Numbered from the stretch's first letter, positions 46,232 through 55,680 are shown. The stretch is 64,000 nt of DNA from Mesobacillus foraminis (GCF_004340465.1 NZ_SLVV01000001.1:348119-412118), one strand, 5' to 3'. Numbers and translations are program-made. The notes: generated from the letters alone by a model not told the origin.

Positions 46232-46554
46232 CGTTATACACTCCTTCGTGAGGTTTATTTAAACTCTATTTTAGAGATTAATAAAACGAATGAAACTGCT
46301 TACATTGACAAACAGGGTGGAAAATATTGAACTTCCGGTACGGGAGATTATCTTGATTACCCGGTTGTCCCTTTCCTGTTTGTGCATCTATATGTATTTT
46401 GATAATCATTATCCATTGGCCGGCCTTTTAAAGCCGAATATATCTGTGAACATTTCCTATTTGATTACATTTTATTTTATTTATGTGTATATAAACATAG
46501 ATGATATAATCAAAACATCTACTATTTTGCTATTTTTATAAAACAGGAGAGGCT
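46232..46554. promoter_or_regulatory. Divergent promoter region with a cre-like site
   Basis: 323 bp between thuA and the AraC gene. AATGAAACTGCTTACATT at 46289-46306 (minus strand AATGTAAGCAGTTTCATT) matches the 18-bp cre consensus except for one position and directly follows a minus-strand -35-like TTGTCA (46306-46311). CcpA repression of the thuA operon is inferred. For the AraC gene, TATAAT lies at 46505-46510 without a good -35. Confidence 0.5.
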
Positions 46555-47343
46555 ATGAAAACGAATATATTATTTTGCGGCTATTCATACCACACTCAGA
46601 GATATCATTCACAATATAAAACCGGTTTCCCCGCCTACCTATTCCGCCTGCAGACAGAGGGTTCCTGTGAAGTGGTAGTGAGAGGGCAGAAAAAGACCAT
46701 TGAAAAAGGGGATCTGCTGCTGATCAAGCCCGGCGACCATTACGAATTGCTGGTCTCGGAAGGCTCAAACAGCGCTGACTACCACCTCAGCATAGAAGGA
46801 GATTGGGCAGACGAATGGTGGAACTGTTCGCCCAAACCTCTGGTTTCCCGTATTGAACTGGATGAAAAGCTGCTGTCCCTGTGGCGGTACATTATGATTG
46901 AAAAACGGCGTCCCGATTTAAGCCAGCATGAGGAGCTTACAGGCCATTTGCTGCGGGCACTCTGTTTAACGATTGAGAGGATGGTCCATGAAACGGTCCA
47001 CACCTACCAGCACCCTTATCCGGTGATCCGGATGATGCGTTACATTGAGGAATATGCCACAACAGGCTTTAAAATAGAGGACGTAGCACAGCACGCCGGT
47101 CTGAGTGTATCCAGAACTGTACATTTATTCAAGAGCAGTGTCGGGAGCACAATCATGGAATACGCACAGGAAGTCCGCTTGTCAGCGGCAATCGAACGAA
47201 TGAAATACACTTCTCTGACACTTGATCAAATAGCTATTGACTGCGGTTTTGGCTCCTATCCCTATTTCCATAAAGTTTTCAAAAAAAGGTACGGCGTTCC
47301 TCCCGGCCAATACCGCCGAAAGGATAAGGGACTGCCGCATTGA
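46555..47343 (+). CDS. AraC family transcriptional regulator
   Basis: 262 residues. N-terminal cupin sensor (about 10-140; GDLLLIKPGDHYEL) and C-terminal double helix-turn-helix (about 160-260; IEDVAQHAGLSVSRTVHLFK and LDQIAIDCGFGSYPYFHKVFKKRYGVPPGQYR). It is divergent from the thuA-mocA operon and most likely activates it in response to a sugar. AGGAGAGG precedes the ATG. Confidence 0.93.
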   Translation: MKTNILFCGYSYHTQRYHSQYKTGFPAYLFRLQTEGSCEVVVRGQKKTIEKGDLLLIKPGDHYELLVSEGSNSADYHLSIEGDWADEWWNCSPKPLVSRIELDEKLLSLWRYIMIEKRRPDLSQHEELTGHLLRALCLTIERMVHETVHTYQHPYPVIRMMRYIEEYATTGFKIEDVAQHAGLSVSRTVHLFKSSVGSTIMEYAQEVRLSAAIERMKYTSLTLDQIAIDCGFGSYPYFHKVFKKRYGVPPGQYRRKDKGLPH

Positions 47344-47371
47344 GGCAGTTCCAATCTCACAGCCCCGGACA

Positions 47372-47409
47372 TTTAAGGGCGTTATATACTTCTCTACTGC
47401 GCCCTTAAA
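47372..47409 (+). terminator. Inverted repeat after the AraC gene
   Basis: TTTAAGGGCG (47372-47381) and CGCCCTTAAA (47400-47409), a perfect 10-bp stem with an 18-base loop. The following CTCCTTTAAATT is a weak T-tract. Likely terminator. Confidence 0.55.
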
Positions 47410-47489
47410 CTCCTTTAAATTACGAACATTTTTAAAATTTTCTTTCCCCACTTTGTCCTTCATAACCGTAATGATGTGCATGGTTCTCT

Positions 47490-47775
47490 ACTCCTGTTTC
47501 GGTCTTCATACCCCCGATGAGGACCTTTTTTAGAATTCTCTTTCTCCGTTTTGTTCTTCATACATCCGATGAGGACCTTTTCGAGGATTCCCTTCCTCTG
47601 TTTTGGTCTTCATCACCCCGGATGAGGACCTTTTCGGGGTTTCTCTTTCTCCGTTTTGTTCTTCATACATCCGATGAGGACCTTTTCGAGAATTCTCTTT
47701 CTCCGTTTGGGTCTTCATCACCCCGATGACGACCTTTTCGAGGATTCTCTATCTCCGTTTTGTTCCGCACAGACC
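47490..47775. repeat. 52-bp tandem repeat array of hairpin units, 5 copies
   Basis: ATGAGGACC recurs at 47517, 47569, 47622 and 47674, with ATGACGACC at 47726, spacing 52-53 bp. Units alternate GGTCTTCAT...ATGAGGACCTTTT, which forms a 9-bp hairpin with a T run (terminator-like), and TTCTTCATACATCCGATGAG variants. The spacer reads CGAGGATTCTCTTTCTCCG. It lies between the AraC gene and the convergent GDSL gene. Short ORFs inside come from the repeat. Confidence 0.88.
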
Positions 47776-47812
47776 CTAATGCATTGCCTTCTTTCTTAAA
47801 TCGTTAGCACAA

Positions 47813-48538
47813 TTAAGCTTCTTCTATATAGGGCCTTAATATTTCGACAACTTTTCGGTACCCCTGCCCGTTTAAGTGCAGCCCTTCACGCGTATAATCG
47901 AGATCCAGCATCCGATCTTCATCTAAAAGGTTAGAGTAGACATCTATATAGGTAATGCCTTCCGCCTCGCATAATTTCTTTAATCCTTCATTAATTAAGG
48001 TGATATCTTTATTTGTGCGGCTGCCAACGTCAGCTTTGTCTATTTTTTTGGCGTCAGAATGATTGACAGGATATAACGATTGTATGTAGATTTTCGTCCC
48101 TGGATTATGATCCCTGATCTCCTGTACAATTTTACCGATATTGTTCACGATGTATTCCGGTTCTTTTTCCTCTATTCCCAAGTCATTTGTCCCAATCAGG
48201 AGAAAGACCTTTGAAGGCTTTACATCATGGACACTTTCCTTCATCCTCTTTAAAACTCCCTCTGTTGTATCTCCCTTGATTCCCCTGTTAATGGCTGTAA
48301 CACCTTCAAAGTATTCATTGACCTGAAAGAACTCGACAAGGGAGTCCCCTAAGAACACAACACTTCCTGCTTTTAAGGTTTTATTCGTTTCCTGCCAGCT
48401 CTCCACTCTCTGCTGATAGTTTTCCTTCAGTGTTTTCTCGACTAAATGGTCCGCAGCAATCCTGCCGCCGAAAAAACCCCCTGCCAATAAAGCGATCACC
48501 ATGCCGCCAATAATAAATGATATTCGTTTAAAATCCAT
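47813..48538 (-). CDS. Membrane-anchored SGNH/GDSL hydrolase
   Basis: 241 residues. Signal anchor (about 7-27), then an SGNH hydrolase with VVFLGDSLVEFF (nucleophile Ser, block I), INRGIKGDTTEG (Gly, block II), LLIGTNDLG (Asn, block III) and LDYTREGLHLNGQGY (His, block V; the Asp is replaced by Glu or lies at LDYTREG). It probably removes acyl or acetyl esters from an extracellular glycan or lipid. AAAGGAG precedes the ATG. Confidence 0.88.
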   Translation of the reverse strand: MDFKRISFIIGGMVIALLAGGFFGGRIAADHLVEKTLKENYQQRVESWQETNKTLKAGSVVFLGDSLVEFFQVNEYFEGVTAINRGIKGDTTEGVLKRMKESVHDVKPSKVFLLIGTNDLGIEEKEPEYIVNNIGKIVQEIRDHNPGTKIYIQSLYPVNHSDAKKIDKADVGSRTNKDITLINEGLKKLCEAEGITYIDVYSNLLDEDRMLDLDYTREGLHLNGQGYRKVVEILRPYIEEA

Positions 48539-48664
48539 TTCCTGGAGCTCCTTTGTTAACTAGAATTTCACCAATGACCCAGGGTCAATGATGTCTTTCT
48601 CTACCCATGTGAAGAAGGTTTTAACCACCTTGGAATTAACTCAGGCAGGGAGGATTTTCGCAAA

Positions 48665-48699
48665 TAAAAAAACGGCAAGCCCTTTGCCTGCCGTTTTTC
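48665..48699 (-). terminator. Bidirectional terminator after ftsZ
   Basis: AAACGGCA-AG and CT-TGCCGTTT stem with A-tract and T-tract on both sides, 20 bp after the ftsZ stop. Confidence 0.85.
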
Positions 48700-48720
48700 A
48701 TCATTATTATAATGTATAAC

Positions 48721-49881
48721 TTAAATTCTGTTTCGGGTTCGATTGTTCCGCTTCCTCAGGAATGCAGGAACTTCATCGGGAGCTTCTCCGTACCCTCTTT
48801 CTTCCTCTATCTGATAATTTTCAGTACTTGATTCATATGTAGGGGATGGTCTTTTCTCCAATGGATCAGGTTCGGTGTAGGATACTGCATGGGAAGGGCC
48901 ACGAGATTCATTGACCGGTATATCTTCCTTGTCTTTAAAACCTGTTGCAATGACTGTTACCATCAATTCTTTGTTTAAGTTTTCATTGATGACCGATCCG
49001 AATATCATATTTAAATCTTCGTCGGATGCGGTAGCCACAATATCTGCCGCTTCTTGAACTTCATACAGGCTTATGTTTCTGCCCCCTGTGATATTCATAA
49101 GTACTCCCTGGGCTCCGCTGATGGAGGTCTCAAGCAGCGGGCTGGATATGGCCTTAAGAGCTGCTTCCGCTGCACGGCCTTCGCCGGAAGCGATACCAAT
49201 CCCCATAATGGCTGTCCCCTGATTGGACATAATCGCTTTTACATCGGCAAAATCGAGATTGATTAATCCTGGTACAGCAATTAAATCTGAAATTCCCTGG
49301 ACTCCCTGGCGGAGAACATTATCAGCTTCACGGAAGGCTTCCAGCATTGGTGTCTTTTTGTCGACGATTTCCAATAAGCGGTCATTTGGAATAATAATCA
49401 GCGTATCCACCGCTTTTCTCATTTCTTCAATGCCTCGTTCTGCATTGGCTGCCCGTTTCCGGCCCTCAAAAGAAAAAGGCCTGGTAACAACGCCGATGGT
49501 TAAGGCTCCTAGTTCCCGGGAGATCTGGGCAATCGCCGGAGCAGCTCCTGTCCCCGTGCCGCCGCCCATTCCGGCAGTAACAAAAACCATGTCTGCTCCT
49601 TTTAGAGCATCCTGGATCTGCTTTGTGCTTTCTTCCACTGCCCTTCTGCCTATATCCGGGTTGGCACCTGCCCCCAGCCCCCTTGTTAAAGCTGTCCCAA
49701 TTTGCATGGTCACTTCCGCTTTGGATAATTTTAAGGCTTGTGCATCCGTATTGGCTGCAATAAATTCTACGCCCTCTACTCCATCTTCTATCATGCGATT
49801 AACGGCATTATTACCGCCACCGCCAACTCCAATCACCTTTATGATGGCTGATTGGTCTGAGTTCATATCAAATTCTAACAT
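48721..49881 (-). CDS. ftsZ: FtsZ, stand-alone copy outside a dcw cluster
   Basis: 386 residues from ATG 49881 (GGAGGT seven bases upstream). All tubulin-family motifs are present: [16 protein letters not shown], the GTP signature [11 protein letters not shown]7-loop [11 protein letters not shown], and a C-terminal [12 protein letters not shown] peptide (site for FtsA, SepF and ZapA in other FtsZ), with a short variable linker (about 320-370). It should polymerise with GTP at the division site. Unlike canonical ftsZ it is not next to ftsA but is monocistronic and divergent from a J-domain gene, so it is a second or relocated copy. Confidence 0.95.
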   Translation of the reverse strand: MLEFDMNSDQSAIIKVIGVGGGGNNAVNRMIEDGVEGVEFIAANTDAQALKLSKAEVTMQIGTALTRGLGAGANPDIGRRAVEESTKQIQDALKGADMVFVTAGMGGGTGTGAAPAIAQISRELGALTIGVVTRPFSFEGRKRAANAERGIEEMRKAVDTLIIIPNDRLLEIVDKKTPMLEAFREADNVLRQGVQGISDLIAVPGLINLDFADVKAIMSNQGTAIMGIGIASGEGRAAEAALKAISSPLLETSISGAQGVLMNITGGRNISLYEVQEAADIVATASDEDLNMIFGSVINENLNKELMVTVIATGFKDKEDIPVNESRGPSHAVSYTEPDPLEKRPSPTYESSTENYQIEEERGYGEAPDEVPAFLRKRNNRTRNRI

Positions 49882-50078
49882 TTGCAGTACCTCCAATCGT
49901 GTCCAAAATTGCCTATTCTATTAGTATAGCATGGGATTTGGATCCCCTTTCTTTTGCAAAGGGATTGTTAAGTTAGTCAAATATTCGTAACTTAATTAAC
50001 ATAGAGATGTTAATTTTCTCAAAATTTTTCGTGTTATGATTACATTGGCACCGGAGTAAGGTTATAGGAGATTATTCA

Positions 50079-50369
50079 ATGGACCGCAACGAAAAACTCG
50101 AATTAATAGGCGAAATAGAAGAACTGCGAACAGCGCTGCGCATCGAGCAAATCAAAGTGCGCTCGTTAAGGAAAATGTTAAAAGCAGAGTATGAGATGAC
50201 TGGTTCCCAACATTTTAACGCCAGCCTTTTACTAGGCTTAGACCTGCATGCAGATAACCAATTGGTAAAGAAAGAGTTTAAAAAGCTCCTTAAATCCCTT
50301 CACCCTGACAGAGGCGGGGACGAAAGGCTCTTTAAGGTATTTAGTGAACATTATCGCAGCTTAATGTAA
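50079..50369 (+). CDS. Small J-domain (DnaJ-like) protein
   Basis: 96 residues. A helical N-terminus (about 1-35) is followed by a J-domain-like region with LLGLDLHADNQLVKKEFKKL and the HPD tripeptide in SLHPDRGGDERLFKVFSEHY. The HPD motif stimulates Hsp70 (DnaK) ATPase. There is no Gly/Phe or zinc region, so it is a minimal co-chaperone. It is divergent from ftsZ, with 197 bp between the two start codons. Confidence 0.85.
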   Translation: MDRNEKLELIGEIEELRTALRIEQIKVRSLRKMLKAEYEMTGSQHFNASLLLGLDLHADNQLVKKEFKKLLKSLHPDRGGDERLFKVFSEHYRSLM

Positions 50370-50372
50370 AAC

Positions 50373-50422
50373 AAAAAAAGCAAAAACCCCGGCATTCATT
50401 CCCGAGGGTTTTTGCTTTTTTT
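50373..50422 (+). terminator. Bidirectional terminator
   Basis: AAGCAAAAACCC and GGGTTTTTGCTT stem with A-tract upstream and seven T downstream, between the J-domain gene and the convergent transaldolase gene. Confidence 0.88.
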
Positions 50423-50435
50423 CCTTTGCAGGTTC

Positions 50436-51104
50436 TTAGAACTTTGGAGCCTTTTCCCAGTCAGCTGCAAATTTTTCAAGCCCTTGATCTGTTAATGGAT
50501 GTTTCGTCAGCTGTTCAATTACAGCAAACGGAATTGTAGCAATATGCGCACCAGCCAATGCTACACGAGTCACGTGATCCGGATGGCGCACAGAAGCGGC
50601 AATGATCTGTGAATCAAGATTTTGGACGCGGAACAGTTCAGCAATCTTTGCAACAAGCTGGACTCCATCTTCAGAAATATCATCAAGACGCCCAAGGAAT
50701 GGAGAAACATATGTAGCACCTGCACGGGCAGCCAAAAGCGCCTGGTTAACAGTGAAAATAAGGGTTACATTTGTTTTAACGCCTTTTTTCGCCAAATAAC
50801 GAGTAGCTTCCAAACCAGCCAATGTCATAGGCAGCTTAATCGTGATATTTGGGTCGCCGCCATTGATTTTGATTAACTCTTCTGCCTGCTGGATCATTTC
50901 CTCAGCTGAAACAGCATCTGGAGTTACTTCTGCAGATACAGATTCTACTTCCGGCACTGCCTGGAGGATTTCCTCAATGCGGTCCTCGAACCTGACTCCT
51001 TCTTTCGCTACCAATGAAGGGTTTGTTGTGACACCAGAAAGGACCCCAATTTTGTATGCCTTTTTAATGTCTTCCAAATTAGCCGTATCGATAAAAAACT
51101 TCAT
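50436..51104 (-). CDS. Transaldolase/fructose-6-phosphate aldolase family protein
   Basis: 222 residues, the short transaldolase type (TalC/FSA, YwjH of B. subtilis). Features: [29 protein letters not shown] and the Schiff-base lysine in [12 protein letters not shown]. It moves a dihydroxyacetone unit between sugar phosphates in the pentose phosphate pathway. Upstream, TTAAGCGCTATTTTA (about 51193-51207) weakly resembles a cre site. Confidence 0.93.
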   Translation of the reverse strand: MKFFIDTANLEDIKKAYKIGVLSGVTTNPSLVAKEGVRFEDRIEEILQAVPEVESVSAEVTPDAVSAEEMIQQAEELIKINGGDPNITIKLPMTLAGLEATRYLAKKGVKTNVTLIFTVNQALLAARAGATYVSPFLGRLDDISEDGVQLVAKIAELFRVQNLDSQIIAASVRHPDHVTRVALAGAHIATIPFAVIEQLTKHPLTDQGLEKFAADWEKAPKF

Positions 51105-51216
51105 CCTAATCTCTCCTTCTTGTGATAATTGCTATTAGTAAAATAATAGGACCTTTCTATTATACTCTATTCTTTCTTTGGAAAAAATGAGTTAAGCGCT
51201 ATTTTACTAATAATAT

Positions 51217-52617
51217 TTAAAATTTAAAATACTCTTTTGCATTTTGATAGCATATTCCCTGAATAATTTCCCCCAGCAGCTCCATGTCGTTCGGCACTTC
51301 TCCGTTCTCAACCCAGCTTCCGATCAAGTCACACATAAGTCTCCTGAAATACTCATGTCTTGTATACGACAGGAAGCTTCGGGAATCTGTCAGCATCCCG
51401 ATAAACCGGCTGAATAGCCCTAGGTTAGCCAATGCTTTCATTTGGTCCAGCATGCCATCTTTTTGGTCATTGAACCACCAGGCAGTGCCGAACTGAATTT
51501 TCCCCGGAGTTCCTCCTCCCTGGAAGTTCCCGATCATGGTTCCGAGAATATAGTTATCATTGGGATTTAAGGAGTAAAGAATGGTTTTTGGCAGGGCGTC
51601 CTCCCTTGCCAGTGAATCGAGCAGCCTGCTTAATGACTTTGCAATTGGACCGTCATTGATGCTGTCAAACCCAGTATCGGGACCCAATTCCTGTAGCATT
51701 CTTGTATTATTGTTTCTTAGGGCATGAATATGAAACTGCATGGCCCAGTCACGCTTTGCATACTGTTTTCCGAGGAAGGTAAGGGTATAGGACTTATATT
51801 TCTTCTCCTCTTCCAGCGAAACTGTTTCACCCTTCACCCCCTTGGCGAAAATTGCCGCTGCTTCTTCTTTCGTTGCCTCCTCATACATCATCGTATCAAT
51901 CGCATGATCCGAAACGCGTCCGCCAAGAGAATGGAAGAACTCAATCCTTTTCTTAAGAGCCCCTAGGAAGTCATCGTATTCCACAATATTTGTTTCGGCA
52001 GCCGCAGACAGCTTTTCCACCCATTGCGGGAAACCTTCACGATTGATTTCAAGCCCTTTATCCGGGCGGAAGCTAGGGAGTACCTTCACGTCAAAGCTGG
52101 CGTCCTCCTTCAGTTTCTGATGGTATTCCAGTGAATCGACCGGATCATCTGTAGTACAAACTACCTCAACCCGTGATTTCTTGATAAGGTCCCTAGCTCC
52201 AAAACCTTCCCCGGTCAGCTGTTCATTGACCTTTTCCCAAATTGCAGGAGCACTTTTGGAATTAAGGATGTCATGAATCCCAAAAAACCGCTGAAGTTCC
52301 AAATGGGTCCAATTATACAAAGGATTTCCTATGCTCATCGGGACTGTATCCGCCCAGGCCAGAAACTTGTCATAATCGGAAGAATCCCCCGTAATATATT
52401 TCTCATCGATTCCGTTTGACCTCATTGCCCTCCACTTATAATGGTCCCCATACAGCCATGCTTCTGTAATATTTTTAAATCTTTTATTTTCATAGATTTC
52501 TTTAGGGCTTAAATGGCAATGATAATCGATGATTGGCATATCCTTTGCGAACGTATTGTAAAGAGTAACAGCAGTTTCATTTGATAATAAAAACGTTTCA
52601 TCCATAAATTTTTTCAT
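51217..52617 (-). CDS. uxaC: Glucuronate isomerase UxaC
   Basis: 466 residues from ATG 52617 (AGGTG upstream; a longer frame to 52698 enters the promoter). Family motifs: IDYHCHLSPKEIYENK, EAWLYGDHYKWRAMRSNG, TTDDPVDSLEYH and FHSLGGRVSDHAID. It converts D-glucuronate to D-fructuronate and D-galacturonate to D-tagaturonate. The remaining uxu/kdg genes are not in the window. A LacI operator lies 113 bp upstream, and a divergent LacI gene follows. Confidence 0.95.
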   Translation of the reverse strand: MKKFMDETFLLSNETAVTLYNTFAKDMPIIDYHCHLSPKEIYENKRFKNITEAWLYGDHYKWRAMRSNGIDEKYITGDSSDYDKFLAWADTVPMSIGNPLYNWTHLELQRFFGIHDILNSKSAPAIWEKVNEQLTGEGFGARDLIKKSRVEVVCTTDDPVDSLEYHQKLKEDASFDVKVLPSFRPDKGLEINREGFPQWVEKLSAAAETNIVEYDDFLGALKKRIEFFHSLGGRVSDHAIDTMMYEEATKEEAAAIFAKGVKGETVSLEEEKKYKSYTLTFLGKQYAKRDWAMQFHIHALRNNNTRMLQELGPDTGFDSINDGPIAKSLSRLLDSLAREDALPKTILYSLNPNDNYILGTMIGNFQGGGTPGKIQFGTAWWFNDQKDGMLDQMKALANLGLFSRFIGMLTDSRSFLSYTRHEYFRRLMCDLIGSWVENGEVPNDMELLGEIIQGICYQNAKEYFKF

Positions 52618-52729
52618 TTTTTCACACCTGCTTCTTTTAATATTGTTGTATGTACCTTGTCCCCACCCAAACATAATAACGCTTACATACCTGTACAAAA
52701 ATAAAGGACAAAAACCGTCCCCGTAATTG

Positions 52730-52743
52730 TAACAACGTTGTTA
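52730..52743. promoter_or_regulatory. LacI-family operator near uxaC
   Basis: Perfect palindrome TAACAACGTTGTTA, with the central CG typical of LacI-family operators. It is identical to the one at 52875-52888; the centres are 145 bp apart. Probable binding site of the divergent LacI-family regulator. Confidence 0.8.
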
Positions 52744-52874
52744 TTATTTATATTAATCTTAAAATAGAACTTTTTTAATTTCAAGAAATTTCATACATTA
52801 ATTTAATTATGCCTCTTTATTTACATTGACTTTATAAGAATAACCTGTGAAAATATGAAACATAATCACCTTTT

Positions 52875-52888
52875 TAACAACGTTGTTA
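52875..52888. promoter_or_regulatory. LacI-family operator near the regulator gene
   Basis: Second identical palindrome TAACAACGTTGTTA, 39 bp before the regulator start. It implies autoregulation and possible looping with the uxaC-proximal copy. Confidence 0.8.
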
Positions 52889-52926
52889 AATAAATAAATC
52901 CTTTTTTACATACAAGGCGGGTACAT

Positions 52927-53931
52927 ATGTCAATTACAATTAAAGATATAGCACAAGTGGCAGGCGTCAGTTATTCTACCGTATCAAAGGCATTGAATGA
53001 CAGTCCCCTTGTCAAGCCGGAAACGAAGAGTAAAATTATTGGTATTGCACAGGAGCTGGGGTATGAGCCCAATTATGCAGCCCAGCAGCTGGTCCGGAAG
53101 CAATCCAGGGTAATAGGGCTCATATGGCCAACTATAGAGCGGATCGCCCCTGCCACCTTATTGACCAGAATTAATGAGGAAATCTCTAAAAATGCCTACT
53201 CGATGGTGCTTTCAATTAATTCCATCAAAGAAAGTCTTGAAATGTTTAAACGGTTCAATGTTGACGGGATCATTGTTTTTGATGAACGAAATCAAGAAGA
53301 GTTCGAATCCATTTCGTTTCCTGTTGTCACCTATGGCGTAGCCAAAAAGAAAGCAATCCCTGTGGTTGATGTCAATTACCAGCAAGCGATGGAGAAAGCT
53401 GTAAATTACCTGTATGAGCTCGGACATAGGGAAATTGCCTATGTGGGTGATTTTTCGCTGGGAGATGAGAGGCAGAAAGAGAAGTATTACGGCTTTAAAA
53501 AGGCGATGACCAGGCTAAGGCTCCCGGTCAGCAGAGAGAACCTCATCAATACAAACGGACTTGACTGGTACGATGGCTATCTCGCAACAAAGAGACTCAT
53601 TTCCTCCTCCATATCCCCAACCGCCGTGATTGGAGGAAGCTATGATATTAGCGCAGGGGTTGTCCGGGCTTTGCGGGAGGCAAACCGGGTGATCCCAAAG
53701 GATGTTTCGGTGATCAGCTATGATAATGTCCCGCAAATGGCCAACTTGGAGGTACCACTCACAAGTGTGGGTGTCCCGGTTGAAGATATGGCCTTTCATA
53801 TTGTCAAAACCTTAATGGCGCATATGCACAAAGATGATACTGTTCCCTATGTAAATATATTGACTCCGGAAATAACCGAACGAAATTCCTGTGCACACGC
53901 ACAGAATATTCACAGGAAGCTTCAATCGTAA
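52927..53931 (+). CDS. LacI family regulator of hexuronate use (ExuR/KdgR-like)
   Basis: 334 residues: LacI helix-turn-helix (ITIKDIAQVAGVSYSTVSKALN) with hinge region, then a periplasmic-binding-like core (about 60-325). It is divergent from uxaC, with two identical palindromes in the shared region, so it most likely represses uxaC and itself until a hexuronate metabolite binds. AAGGCGGG precedes the ATG. Confidence 0.92.
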   Translation: MSITIKDIAQVAGVSYSTVSKALNDSPLVKPETKSKIIGIAQELGYEPNYAAQQLVRKQSRVIGLIWPTIERIAPATLLTRINEEISKNAYSMVLSINSIKESLEMFKRFNVDGIIVFDERNQEEFESISFPVVTYGVAKKKAIPVVDVNYQQAMEKAVNYLYELGHREIAYVGDFSLGDERQKEKYYGFKKAMTRLRLPVSRENLINTNGLDWYDGYLATKRLISSSISPTAVIGGSYDISAGVVRALREANRVIPKDVSVISYDNVPQMANLEVPLTSVGVPVEDMAFHIVKTLMAHMHKDDTVPYVNILTPEITERNSCAHAQNIHRKLQS

Positions 53932-53950
53932 GCTTCCTGTGGATTTATTT
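53911..53950 (+). terminator. Terminator of the LacI gene
   Basis: CACAGGAAGCTT (53911-53922) and AAGCTTCCTGTG (53930-53941) form a 12-bp stem; the stop codon is in the loop. The T-tract GATTTATTT is weak. The rest of the 318-bp gap to 54250 holds only the terminator at 54044. Confidence 0.7.
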
Positions 53951-54043
53951 CCTAAAGGGACTTTTTTAGCAAATCAGTATTTTTATTATGTTCGTTTGCG
54001 TTCAGTCTAGTTATTTGAATAACCCCGAATTGTTTTTACCATT

Positions 54044-54072
54044 GAAAAAGACCAGCTTTTTTAGCCGGTCCT
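54044..54072 (-). terminator. Probable terminator of the amino-acid permease gene
   Basis: On the minus strand GACCGGC and GCTGGTC pair (one G-T) and are followed by TTTTTC, 180 bp after the permease stop. Confidence 0.55.
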
Positions 54073-54249
54073 TCTCTGTACGCTTTTCCATTTCAGCCGT
54101 CTGTTTGGTGCCCACTTTAATTTAGCATGTGCCATGGGCTCTGGGTGAAACGCGTTTGGATCTCAATTGCCGCAGCCTGTTCCTTTCTTTTGTTACTAAC
54201 AATTGTTATATCTATTTGCCACTATGAATATAGACGAAAATAGACAAGC

Positions 54250-55680
54250 TTAGATAACAATGTTTTTGCCTTCCTGCAGCTGAACCTCTTGCTGAATCGT
54301 ATGGAGTTTTTGATTCTTTTTAATCCTGAAGTAATAAACTAGATAACAAGAGATGAAAAAAATGCTTCCGCAATAAAGGGCCATCCTCTGTGCCGGGTCA
54401 AATGCCAGACTAACCATCACAATGCAATTTGCCGTCAGGGCAACAATTGGCAGAAACGGATAAAGTGGCACTTTGAATTTCAAGTGTTCAAGCTTTCCAC
54501 CCTGACGGATGTATGCTCTTCTAAAGGCAAGGTGAGAAGCAGTGATCGCAATCCAGCCGATTTGCGCCCCTAGTCCAGCCAGGGAAAGAAGCCAGACAAA
54601 AACGGTCTTTGCTGCCACGACACTTGAAAGCAGTGATAAACCCGAAATTGCAAGCGTAATAAGCAATGCGTTCATCGGAACACCTCTTGGATTTACGTTT
54701 CCGAGCACGGGGCTTGCCATTCCTTCCCTGGAAAGAGAATAGAGCATCCGTGTTGCTGCGTAGAGACCCGAGTTGGCAACCGATAACAGCGCCGTAAGAA
54801 TAATAAAGTTCATGATATCAGCAGAATAGGGTACCCCTATACTGTCCAAAACAACCACGAACGGGCTCTCCACAATTCCAGCTTTCTCCATCGGGATCAT
54901 TCCTGCCAGTATGAACACGGATAAAATAAAGAAGAACAGAGTGCGCCAGACCGTTTGCTTAATCGATTTAGGAATGGTTTTCTCAGGATTTTCACTTTCA
55001 CCTGCAGCTATTCCAATCAACTCTGTCCCCTGGAACGCAAAGTTCACCGTAATCATCGTAATTAACAATGCTGTTACACCGTTGGGAAATAACCCTTCTG
55101 CTAGGTAGTTTGATAGCAGAGGTGCTTCCTGGCCTCCCTTTATATCAATAAAACCGAACATGGCGGCACCGCCGACAAGAATGAACAATATGATCGCAAA
55201 GATCTTTATGCTTGAAAACCAGAACTCTGCTTCACCGAACGCTTTTGCCGATAAAGCATTCAATAAAAAGATGAGTAAGGCAAAAATAGCACACCACATC
55301 CAAACGGGTGATTCGGGAAACCATCTCAGCATCAGCTGTCCCGCTGCCAAAAATTCAAGGGCCACAGTTACGGCCCAGCCCAGCCAGTACAGCCATCCCA
55401 CGGAAAATCCCGTAGCAGGACCAATAAACTTCGTCGTATAGGTTTGAAACGAACCTGAGACCGGCATTGCAACCGAGAGCTCCCCCAGGCAAAGCATGGT
55501 CAGATACATAATAAGCCCTCCAACCAGATACGAGAAAATGGCCCCAACAGGTCCTGCTTCGTGAATGGTATAGCCTGAACCCAGGAAAAATCCGGTGCCA
55601 ATGCATCCTCCCAGCGAAATCATAAATAGATGCCTGGCTTTCATGCTCCTCTTTAGTTCATTCGTTTGAGCTGCTTTCAT
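54250..55680 (-). CDS. Amino-acid permease (APC superfamily, RocE/LysP-like)
   Basis: 476 residues with 12 membrane segments and the amino-acid permease N-terminal signature [21 protein letters not shown]. It lies downstream of arginase on the same strand, so arginine or ornithine uptake (RocE-like) is the most likely role, but related permeases carry other amino acids. AAAGGAGAG precedes the ATG. The 208-bp gap to rocF leaves open whether they share a transcript. Confidence 0.85.
   Translation of the reverse strand: MKAAQTNELKRSMKARHLFMISLGGCIGTGFFLGSGYTIHEAGPVGAIFSYLVGGLIMYLTMLCLGELSVAMPVSGSFQTYTTKFIGPATGFSVGWLYWLGWAVTVALEFLAAGQLMLRWFPESPVWMWCAIFALLIFLLNALSAKAFGEAEFWFSSIKIFAIILFILVGGAAMFGFIDIKGGQEAPLLSNYLAEGLFPNGVTALLITMITVNFAFQGTELIGIAAGESENPEKTIPKSIKQTVWRTLFFFILSVFILAGMIPMEKAGIVESPFVVVLDSIGVPYSADIMNFIILTALLSVANSGLYAATRMLYSLSREGMASPVLGNVNPRGVPMNALLITLAISGLSLLSSVVAAKTVFVWLLSLAGLGAQIGWIAITASHLAFRRAYIRQGGKLEHLKFKVPLYPFLPIVALTANCIVMVSLAFDPAQRMALYCGSIFFISCYLVYYFRIKKNQKLHTIQQEVQLQEGKNIVI

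Noticed and set aside
47182-47481. Minus-strand 99-codon ORF opposite the AraC gene end
   Set aside because: It has an AGGAG before its ATG but overlaps 160 bp of the AraC coding region and runs through a terminator-like inverted repeat; no family was recognised.
47517-47729. Short ORFs within the third array
   Set aside because: They repeat the same peptide in step with the 52-bp units and lack start signals.
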